Positions 1 to 8,600 of a DNA stretch of 64,000 nt are shown here, one piece after another. The stretch is from JAPORK01 sp026710285 (lineage in GTDB: Bacteria; Pseudomonadota; Gammaproteobacteria; Pseudomonadales; Endozoicomonadaceae). Every line of letters begins with the position of its first letter. The stretch's first letter is position 1. Both the position numbers and the translations under genes were made by a program. The notes under the pieces are model-generated. The model worked only from the letters and a program-made list of their open reading frames with translations, searched no databases and was not told where the DNA came from. The DNA lies in contig OZ241746.1 in assembly GCA_965201045.1 (NCBI GenBank), forward strand, positions 1,612,001 through 1,676,000, given 5' to 3'.

Positions 1-1
1 C

Positions 2-232
2 CTTACCTCTATGGAGCCAAATGTCCGGCAAATCAATCAGTCTGTGAGAAATCACTGGTCTATAGAAAATCAGCTACATTGGGTAATGGATGTGACTATG
101 GACAAAGATAATTCTCGGGTTAGAAAAGGTAATGCCCCAGAAAATATGTGTGTGATTAAACATATTGTACTTAATATGTTACGTAAAGCTAAAATGAAAA
201 AGTATAATCAGTCCAGTCTTAAATGGCTTTAA
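2..232 (+). pseudogene. ISAs1-family transposase, C-terminal fragment
   Basis: This is the tail of an ISAs1-family (H-repeat type) transposase, and the frame is open to the window edge. The family signature is visible: a RNHWSIENQLHWVMD block followed by RKGNAPENM. The family is usually about 350-380 aa, so most of the gene lies outside the window or is lost. The sequence differs clearly from the other ISAs1 relic at 2335-2641, so they come from two different elements. It abuts the broken uvrA with no recognisable inverted repeat between them. It is unlikely to be functional. Confidence 0.75.
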
Positions 233-830
233 AAAATAGCAGGCTGAGATGATGCTACTTTAGTTTGTGAACGATTAAAGTTTCTAATCAATGTAGGGCT
301 TAACTATCTGACACTAAACCGCAGTGCTGATACTTTATCCGGAGGAGAAACACAACGAATACGCCTGGCAAGCCAGATAGGTTCAGGACTTACCGGGGTT
401 ATGTATATTTTAGATGAACCTTCCATAGGGTTACATCAGCGCGATAACACAAGACTTCTGGAGACATTAATTCATCTTCGTAATCTTGGGAATACTGTAA
501 TTGTCGTTGAACATGATGAAGATGCTATTCGTCATGCAGATCATATTGTTGATTTAGGTCCGGGTGCCGGAGTACATGGAGGAGAAATTGTCGCATATGG
601 TAAACATGCAACCATAATGAAGACAAAACGCTCTTTAACCGGTCAATACCTTAGCGGTAAACGGCAAATTGCCATTCCTGTTACCAGAAGAACATGCAGC
701 AAAGAAAAAGTACTCACACTCACCGGTTGCAATGGTAATAATCTTAAGAATATTAATCTGAAGATTCCGGCTGGTGTCATTACCTGTATTACCGGCGTTT
801 CTGGTTCAGGGAAAGCAACACTCATAAATA

Positions 831-1759
831 TAACGCTGGTTTTTTAAAAATGGTACAATATAATCATAGTACGTAGCTCCTACCAACTAAAAAATATTAC
901 AGCACTGCTCATGGCATATACAAACGATTTTATACAACGTGTACTGAAAGTACAAAAAGATAGAAACTATGTCACATAGAAAGACAGCAAATTTGTTTCA
1001 AATTGGTACAACAACACTTGCAAACTGGAAAAAAGGTTTATTTCCTGAGGGAAAACGCAATAGAAAACCAACAAAAATTCATGATGATAAATTATATCAG
1101 GATATAAAAGATTATCCGGATGCTTTTCAGCATGAACGTGCAGATCGTTTGAAGGTTAGTGCAAGAGGAATTAGTTCTGCATTAAAGCGTTTGGGTATTA
1201 CACGAAAAAAAAACTTTATCTCATCCAAAAAGAGATGAAAAAGAACGTTCGAATTTTTGTCTTAAAATAAAAGATTATATTGATGCAGGTCGATCTATTG
1301 CTTATCTGGATGAAAGTGGTTTTGTTGTTGATCCGATAAGAGAATACGGTTATTCCGAACAGGGGAAGCGCTGTTATGGTACTCACAGTTGGAATAAAAA
1401 AGGTAGAATCAACGCATTGGGTGCATTAATGGGTAATGTTTTGCTTACTGTATCTCTTATTATGGGTTCGATCAATGCTGATGTATTTTATAACTAGATG
1501 AAACAAGACTTACTGCCAAAACTGCCTGAATCTTCCGTAGTAGTAATGGATAATGCATCTTTTCATAAGAGAAAAGATATACAGGAAATAATAAAAGCTG
1601 AAGGCCATACACTGGAATATATGCCTGTTTATTCACCTGACCTGAATCCAATTGAGAAGAAGTGGGCTCAAGCCAAGTCTATTAGAAGGCAAAAAATGTG
1701 TGATCCGGAAACTTTATTTAAGGAACATATTATGTAACTTTTTTAGATGGCGGTTGCTA
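831..1759 (+). mobile_element. IS630-family insertion sequence in uvrA
   Basis: This is a 929-bp element flanked by TA dinucleotides at 829-830 and 1760-1761, the duplication typical of IS630/Tc1-type transposition. Its ends are imperfect inverted repeats: both start with TA and share a T-rich/A-rich step about 15 bp in. Precise excision restores the UvrA frame across the site, which fixes the boundaries well. The transposase inside is broken. Confidence 0.8.
911..1735 (+). pseudogene. IS630 transposase, frameshifted
   Basis: This is a DDE transposase of the IS630 family, read in three pieces. It starts at ATG 911 (MAYTNDF), shifts frame near 960-970 into the helix-turn-helix region (FQIGTTTLANWKKG), and shifts again near 1205-1215. 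The catalytic part is still readable: YLDESGF with the first Asp/Glu, VVMDNASFHK with the second Asp, and YSPDLNPIEKKWAQAK with the final Glu. A TAG at 1495-1497 interrupts it further. With two frameshifts and one stop it is dead. Confidence 0.8.
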
Positions 1760-2334
1760 TAATACACTTTCTCCGGTAATGGCTACTCTTTTAAACGGAG
1801 CGACAACGCTAACCTGTGCGCCTTATCAACAACTTAAAGGGACAGAATATTTTGATAAATGTATTGATATAGATCAAAGCCCTATTGGAAGAACACCACG
1901 TTCTAATCCAGCTACTTATACGGGTATTTTTACGATTATTCGTGAACTATTTTCTGCAACACAAGAAGCCCGCTCAAGAGGTTACAAACCTGGTCGTTTT
2001 AGCTTTAATATAAAAGGCGGACGTTGTGAAGCCTGCGAAGGTGATGGCGTTATAAAAATTGAAATGCACTTTCTGCCTGATGTTTATGTGGATTGTGATG
2101 TATGTAAAGGTAAACGGTATAACCGGGAAACACTGGAAATAAAGTATAAAGGAAAAAATATTGCAGAAGTACTGGATATGACTGTTGAAGATGCAATGAC
2201 TTTCTTTTCTGCTATTCCTGCACTAAAACGTAAAATACAAACCCTGATTGACGTTGGGTTATCGTATATAACGCTGGGACAAAGTGCTATGACCTTATCA
2301 GGAGGAGAGGCACAACGCATACACAACAGCGCTT

Positions 2335-2641
2335 CGCTTCTACATTTGCAGTAAAAAAATGACAGCGAAGGATATGCTCTTGGCTACCAAAATGCACTGG
2401 GAAGTTGAGAATAACCTGCACTGGATGCTCGACATTGCATTTTCTGAGGATGCTTGCCAGACAAAGAACGACAATGCTGCGGAAAATCTCTCAACTCTGC
2501 GCCGCATAGCCCTGAACATTTTACAGCTTGATAAAGCCAGCAAACGCAGCATGAGAGGCAAAAGAAAGAAGGCTGGCTGGAGTAATAGCTATCTGTCAAG
2601 GCTGCTTAAATCATTTATCGTGACTGGTGCGTAAGCCCTGC
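2335..2641 (+). mobile_element. ISAs1-family 3' relic with terminal repeat
   Basis: This is the C-terminal part of an ISAs1-type transposase. The frame can be followed from RFYICSKK through KMHWEVENNLHWMLDIAFSE and AENLSTLRRIALN to a stop that lies inside the element end. The terminal sequence GGTGCGTAAGCCCTGC at 2626-2641 is also the end of the MITE at 35587-35793, which ties that MITE to this transposase family. The left side is truncated against uvrA at about 2322-2334. Confidence 0.75.
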
Positions 2642-2694
2642 CTAAAAAAGCAATATCTTAACTCTGTATTTAATTATTATGTAAGGCTTGTACA

Positions 2695-2832
2695 ATGAGT
2701 ATGAATTATTCACACCAACATAAAAACGATAAGATCCGTAAAAAACAAAATTTAAAATATACTCTTATTGCAGGTATTCCGGTGATTATTATTATTTTTT
2801 TACTTGTAGCCTGGTGGGTCTTTTTTATTTAA
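2695..2832 (+). CDS. small single-span membrane protein (45 aa)
   Basis: A 45-aa ORF starts at ATG 2695. It has a basic, hydrophilic N-terminal half (HKNDKIRKKQN) followed by one strongly hydrophobic helix running to the C-terminus (YTLIAGIPVIIIIFLLVAWW). The composition fits a small inner-membrane protein with its N-terminus in the cytoplasm. There is no clear Shine-Dalgarno sequence and I do not recognise a family. It stands alone between the ISAs1 relic and a long non-coding stretch. Confidence 0.45.
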   Translation: MSMNYSHQHKNDKIRKKQNLKYTLIAGIPVIIIIFLLVAWWVFFI

Positions 2833-3576
2833 TTAAAAGTTCGATAATCCTGTTATACAGATTATTAATCCTGATTAATTTAATAACCAACTCTACCTTT
2901 CGGATTGCCGGAGCACAAACAGATTAGGGTTGTATTCAATGGCGCAATCTCAAAAACCAGCCTGCGCAATCGCATTTAAATTAACAGCTGGTTTCCGTTT
3001 TTTTCAGGTCACACCTAATATTTAATTCAAACAGATTAAATCAGCTCAACCTAAATAGCAACAAAAAAAATACCAAATTAACCTGAAGCGATCAAAATAT
3101 TCAACATACTCGCCTGCCCGTTTATCAGAGAGATATTAATAACGTTATCGGTATGTTACATATGTGTAATACGGTGAAAATGATTGGTAACAAGACCATA
3201 ACAAAAGAAAGATACATATCATTTCACTGTTACCGGATTCCTGTACCGGAACGACTCATCTGGTCAAACCAAACAATTAATACAAAACTTATGACGCTTA
3301 TTTTTTTATCTGTCATTACTTATCATGCCTGCCTTTTTGTTATTTCTGTAAAACCAAAAATCTAACAGAACTTATACAACAACCAACATATATAATCAGA
3401 CACGGAGGTTACAATCCTTTATCCGGAAAGATAAGCATAATGGATTAAAAATTATAAGCCTTTGAAAATACATGAAGAAAATTACAAAGGAATGACTTAA
3501 CAATATTGATTTGTATATCCGCAGGAACTTTATAAAAAAATAATACTCATAAATATATTTAAGAATGTTTTGGATT
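2833..3576. other. non-coding stretch
   Basis: No convincing gene is seen. An inverted repeat AAACCAGC ... GCTGGTTT spans about 2954-2995 and is followed by a T-run, so it could act as a long-loop terminator. A 70-codon ORF at 3153-3365 has no coding character that I can support. Confidence 0.4.
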
Positions 3577-3612
3577 GTTCTTAACGTTGTAATAAAAAGG
3601 TTGACCACATCA
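3577..3612 (+). mobile_element. orphan end of the IS3-family element
   Basis: The 27 bases 3586-3612 are the exact reverse complement of the left end of the IS3 element at 22580-22606. Homology continues outward to 3577 with three bases missing. No transposase remains here. The end faces the RHS array, in inverted orientation to the intact copy on the other side of the array. Confidence 0.75.
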
Positions 3613-3615
3613 TAA

Positions 3616-4410
3616 ATGTTACCTATAGTAAAAAAAATGTCGTCAGATACGTTACTACTGCATATTGATCTCTTTTTTAGTTTATTACTATCTGCCTGTT
3701 CTTTTTCTTATAATAAGTCAGATGTTCACTATAGCAAACAGACTATTCATAAATCAGAAAATATCAGGTCTCATTTACTACATCAAAAAGAAATTATGCC
3801 AAAAACATATGCAGGCGGCGATAAAAACCTGTGGTCGAATGCATTCAATTTTAAAAAAACATGGGGAGCGCAGACAGATCCCCGTACAGGTACATTAACT
3901 GCTTATGTCAAAACAGGCAGTTTGCTTAGTAATTTTGGTCGCGGTCCTGATATCAGTTTATCTATAAATTATAGTAGTGCTTCCACAGCAAATCCGGACA
4001 AGATTGGCAGAGGATGGAGCTGGAATTTAACTCATTTCAATACTGTAACCAATCAGTTATCCACGTCAAACGGGCAAATGTTTCATTTGGATAAAATCTC
4101 TTTCAATCACTGGAAACCACATTATCACAAATTACATGATATTTAGATTAACGGAGACAAATCTAACCATTTTTCAATTACCTATTCCAATGGATTAAAA
4201 GAAATATTATCACATGATGGTTATGAAACTCGCCTGTAACAACAAGACGGTAGAGGTATAAATTTTCATTGTATAGCGGGGACACATCTGTTGAAGTCGG
4301 TGGATGATGATAACGGATATGCAATAAAACTTATATGGCAGACAGGTGATATCTTCGTTACCAGCAGGGATAGTTATAGTCAACCGGTTGCAGTGCGTAT
4401 TAAGAGTTAA
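3616..4410 (+). pseudogene. RHS-like secreted protein, N-terminal remnant (unit 0)
   Basis: This is homologous to the N-terminal ~270 residues of the intact RHS-like proteins at 5668 and 11340. Shared landmarks are a hydrophobic leader, WSNAFNFKK, DPRTGTLTAYVKTGSLLSNFG, the GPDISLSINY block and GWSWNLTHF. An in-frame TAG at 4144-4146 stops it after HDI. A second stop at about 4237 follows, and homology fades by 4410. It is more diverged from the three full units than they are from each other, which suggests an older copy. The middle of the gene is gone and a different secreted ORF (4473-5153) follows. Confidence 0.8.
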
Positions 4411-4472
4411 TAATACAATCGTTATTTCTACAACTGCATTAACATTTAGTAAATATTACAGAGATTAAAATA

Positions 4473-5153
4473 ATGAATAAAAAAAACTTAACTTATCTTA
4501 TTGCTTGTTTTTCTATTCTTTTAATTAAGGCACAAATAATTAGTGGTTACACAAAAAAAATAAGAAATAATAATTTTGTTTTTAATGATTTTATCGGAAA
4601 GGCAGAGTTTATTACTACAAGACATTGTGTCACAAAACACCAACCTTTTCAACTGCCTGATGGAAGTCATTTATTTAATGATAAAAAAACCAAAAACGAC
4701 AGTTATATAACGATTAAAGCCGGAAGACATGCAAGTAAAAAAACCGCCACCTGTGTGTCTGAAACTATGCTGCCCGGTCAGGACGCTTCCGGACACTTTA
4801 CTTTCGGTCATAAACCCGGGAGTCTTAATTTTGCATTTCAGGGAACCTTAATTATTAATGATAATGTAATTTTTGACGATGTTATATTGGCGCAGGGACA
4901 CAAAGGTGCTAGTAATAACTGGTGGTTTGGAGGCAAGCATTGCGATTTATATACTAATGTTTATGGTGTAAGCCCATTCCCCCCAGAAAATGCAGTAACC
5001 TGTACTAGCAGAACGGGTCAACAATGGTGCTTTATGCGTGGTATTGACAAAGAAGGTGACTTAGGTCCTTTTGGTAAGTTCAGTCTCAAAAACAAACCTA
5101 ACGCAATTGACTTTTACGAGATGGCATGTGAAGATTTGTTTAGTGATTACTAG
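4473..5153 (+). CDS. secreted cysteine-containing protein, function unknown
   Basis: A 226-aa protein with an N-terminal signal peptide (MNKKNLTYLIACFSILLIKA, then a polar stretch). The mature part has several Cys residues spread along it (RHCVTKH, ATCVSE, KHCDLY, VTCTS, QWCFM, MACED), compatible with disulphide bonding after export. A Gly/aromatic-rich segment, GASNNWWFGGKHC, lies in the middle. I do not recognise the family. It sits inside the decayed unit 0 of the RHS array, between the RHS N-terminal remnant and the orphan RHS tip. It may be a captured cargo gene or an alternative C-terminal module that gained its own leader. Confidence 0.6.
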   Translation: MNKKNLTYLIACFSILLIKAQIISGYTKKIRNNNFVFNDFIGKAEFITTRHCVTKHQPFQLPDGSHLFNDKKTKNDSYITIKAGRHASKKTATCVSETMLPGQDASGHFTFGHKPGSLNFAFQGTLIINDNVIFDDVILAQGHKGASNNWWFGGKHCDLYTNVYGVSPFPPENAVTCTSRTGQQWCFMRGIDKEGDLGPFGKFSLKNKPNAIDFYEMACEDLFSDY

Positions 5154-5195
5154 TGTGCATGTTATTGTGATAGTATTATTTGTCAAAATTTTTAG

Positions 5196-5552
5196 ATGGG
5201 ACAGCCCTGCTCAGATCATCCTTATATTCATGCTTTAAAAAAAATATTATTTTCAATAACCACATATGGAAGAAAATATCGTAGTTCAGCTCCTAAGCGA
5301 ATACAAAACATTCTTTCTGTGTCATCAGGATATGCTGCAGTTATTAGTGGTGGTGACGGCTATATAGCTGTGGTGAAAAGAAACAAACCGAGAGATGATT
5401 ACCTATGGAGTGTATACCAATTTGATGGTGACAATTTGTTATTGAGTCATACATGTCAAGATTATAGACAGTTCTTTCTGAACAGTAGAACAGGGAACAT
5501 GGTTATAAATGGTTATATGCCAATAGGTTCAAAAACTATGCCTGAATTATGA
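5196..5552 (+). pseudogene. orphan C-terminal tip of an RHS-like protein (unit 0)
   Basis: The 118 codons match the last ~115 residues of the RHS-like proteins downstream: DHPYIHALKK, GYAAVISGGDG, VYQFDGDNLLL, QFFLNSRTGN, INGYMPIGSK. An in-frame TAG lies directly before its first ATG, so it is not joined to anything upstream. The His found in the other tips (GGDGHIAVV) is Tyr here (GGDGYIAVV). The sequence following it (5553-5667) is the same spacer that separates the later units, so it is the end of a collapsed unit. Confidence 0.75.
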
Positions 5553-5667
5553 TGATGTATGTGCTATTTTTAATTAAAAATTCTTAGTCGTGTTTTTAAA
5601 TGATTAATATATAGTTATTTTAATCAAATAGCTTTAAACATAATACATTTTATTTATTAACTAGTTA

Positions 5668-8600
5668 ATGCTAACTTTATTCAAAAAAAAATATTCACAT
5701 TATTCTGTGATATTAATTTTTACATTTTTATATACAACTAATCTATTGTGTATATTATCAGATAAACAGCAATACACTTATTCTGGTAATTATGATGGCA
5801 ATATCAATAAACAACATAATTCAATAAATAAGCAAGGATCTGTAATAAAAAAAGATAAAAAACAACATAAGGCTTATTTGTCTGAATCAGAAGAGATAAC
5901 TCCTTGGTCTAATGCATTTAATTTCAAAAAATTTTGGGTAACATCCGTTGATCCACGAACAGGCATTCTTTCTGCTCATATTAAAACAGGGAGTTTGCTT
6001 AGTAATTTTGGGCATGGTCCTGATATTGATCTTGAAATTAATTACAACAGTAATACTTTAGCAGATCCTGATAGGCTGGGAACAGGGTGGAGCTGGAATT
6101 TAACACATTTCAGTCTGGTTACACATCAACTCACAACTTCATTTGGTCAAAATTTTTATCTGAAAGAGCAGTCTGATGGTCACTGGTGGCCACAATACCA
6201 TAAACTTCATGATATTAGTATCAGAGGTACTATTAACAGACATTTTGTCATTACTTATGCCAATGGTTTGCGGGAAACGCTTAACCATGAAGGCTATGAA
6301 ATACGTCTTGAGCAGCAGGATGGATGGAGTGTATATTTTCATTATATTCCCGGAACACATTTGCTGCAATCCATCACAGATGATGAAAGACATTCTATTT
6401 TATTACGAAAATCAGCACAGCATACTACTATTATCAGCAAAGGAAATAGGGGACAATCAGTTGCAGTATCGTTATATCAAAAAAATAATCAACTACAACG
6501 TATTGCACTCCTCTCATTTAATCATAAAAAAAACAGCACTATTCATATTCACTATATACATAACTTTATTACACGTGTTGACTATCCTTCCGGGCTGAGT
6601 ACCCGGCTCACTTATAATTGTAAAGATGCAATGAGAGTTCCGCTACAATACTCCGGTTTACCTTCTTCATTATGTGTTGTTGTAAAAAAAATGACTGATC
6701 CTGGTTTTGGAGAGCCTGTAATGATCAATTATTACCGATATAGTGAAATTAATACTAATGCACACAACTATCTTGGTTTTAATGCAGGTACAGATATTAT
6801 AAAGAACTCAACACAGGACAGATTATTTAATGCACCTGTAAATTATACTTATACGACAGAGAATGATAATGGAATTACCCGGGAAGTCTATATCTATAAT
6901 AAATATCATCTACTCATTTATAATCAACAGATTAGCGATCGAACTAATAATATTCTTTCAGAAACACACTACTTCTTCTGCAGAACTGATAAAGATAATG
7001 GTTGTGCACACACTACTTTTGATAATTTGCCTGTCACTTATAGTTTACCCTTAAAGATAGTAACAACAGTATGGAATAAAGAGACAGACCAGTCATTAAA
7101 GACTACTGTAACAGCAAAATATGATTTTCAGGGAAGGGCTGTATGGAAAAAAGATGCTTACGGACGTGTAACAGTAATACACTATTGTCCGATCAAAGGT
7201 GATACAGCTTGTCCTCCGGCGCCTGAATTATGGTTTTTTAGCAGATTAACTGAATCTGTTACAATGTATCCTGCGCATGTAAAAATAAATGAAATTCCAA
7301 TCTATCCAACGACAACTTATAATTATTATAAGAAAGAAAATAATTATAATGACAAGGGTTATATACTGGTAGTTGATCATCAGGTACAGCAGGCGGGAAA
7401 ACAACAGTTAATAACCACCTGGTCTTATTATCATGATACTGATAATCTTTTAACTTATGGTTTGTTAAAGCAAACAGTTCTTACTGACAATCAGAGTAAA
7501 ACAATTCCAGTCATTAAAGATTATTACTACACTAAAAGTTTGGATAATCATACCAAAACAGCGTATAGTGCGATTGAGTTATCTGCTGATAAACGTCAGT
7601 TTTCATCTTATACTACGACTAGTTTATTCACTAATCAGATATTAGAGGAAGCTGATGCAAAAAGAAAAAATATTATCCGTTATTATTATGATGAGTGGGA
7701 CAGACCTGTAGAAATAAAAAGTGCTGCAGGTACTGTATTTGCAGCCAGTGTTTACTATTCTTACATATTATCACCGACACTTAATCAGGTTTTACTAACA
7801 GCACCCAATGGATTACAGCAAAAAATCATTTTTGATGGTGCAGGCAGAGCACTCATGCATTTTTCTGAAGCAATTAATGCAAATGGTAAGCGGCAATATG
7901 AACGCTGGTTACCAATACAAAAAATCATATATGATCAGTATGGTCGTATAGCGAAGAGAAGTGGCTATAATATTAATGAAAAAGGTAATGCTGAGGCAGT
8001 CAATATAACTCAGGATTATGACGACACAGGAAGAGTAATCCACGTTTATTTACCTGACGGAGGAGTCAGCTTTACTGATTATGATGATGTTGACAGATGT
8101 GTAATCAGTTATCAAAAAAATAAAAAGGGAGAATACTCTGTTACAGCTGTTGCTCGAGCTAATGTACTTAACAAACCGGTAAAACAATGGATATTACCCT
8201 CTTCAATAAATCCACAACGCTATTCACTCAGATCACTTTGCCTTGATAGTGACAAACAACCAGTTGCCAGAGTTTCTGCAATCGCTTATGACGGGCTTGG
8301 AAGGAAAATTTTAATAAAAGATCCGGCAGGAAAAATTATCAGGCTGCATTATGACTCTTTGGGGCGACTCACTGACACAATAAATCCGGTCGGAGACAGG
8401 GTACACCAGATATATAATATGACAGGGCAAGTTGTTCAGACATGGGCATACCCTGTATCAGGTGGACGTTATCTGTTGTCGTCTGCTAATTATAATGCAG
8501 CCGGTCAGTTGCACTGGAGTGCAGGAGAGGACGGAAAGAAAACCTTTTATGCTTATACAGAAAATGGTAAGCTTGCAATGGTAACAACTCCGGGCAAACA

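Larger units (their letters stand above)
248..2321 (+). pseudogene. uvrA: uvrA fragment (excinuclease ABC subunit A), interrupted by IS630
   Basis: UvrA is the ATPase that finds DNA damage in nucleotide excision repair. Two blocks survive: 248-830 and 1760-2321. The first has the LSGGETQRIRLASQIG signature, the Walker B segment YILDEPSIGLHQRD, the EHDEDAIR switch region and the second Walker A (GVSGSGKATL, with Ala for the usual Ser). The second has SPIGRTPRSNPATYTG, the zinc-binding CEACEGDG and CDVCKGKRYNRETLE cysteines, and ends at a second LSGGEAQRI. By comparison with E. coli UvrA (940 aa) this is roughly residues 475-850, so both ends are missing. Removing 831-1759 plus one TA rejoins the reading frame, so the IS630 insertion came after the gene was otherwise intact here. 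It cannot encode active UvrA. An intact copy may exist elsewhere. Confidence 0.9.

Noticed and set aside
3153..3365. 70-codon ORF in the gap before the RHS array
   Set aside because: No ribosome site, no recognisable motif, and composition like the surrounding non-coding DNA.
6139..6598. ORFs overlapping the RHS genes on both strands, repeated at 11811-12270 and 17476-17935
   Set aside because: They recur only because the RHS units are duplicated, and they lie in other frames of a clearly coding gene.
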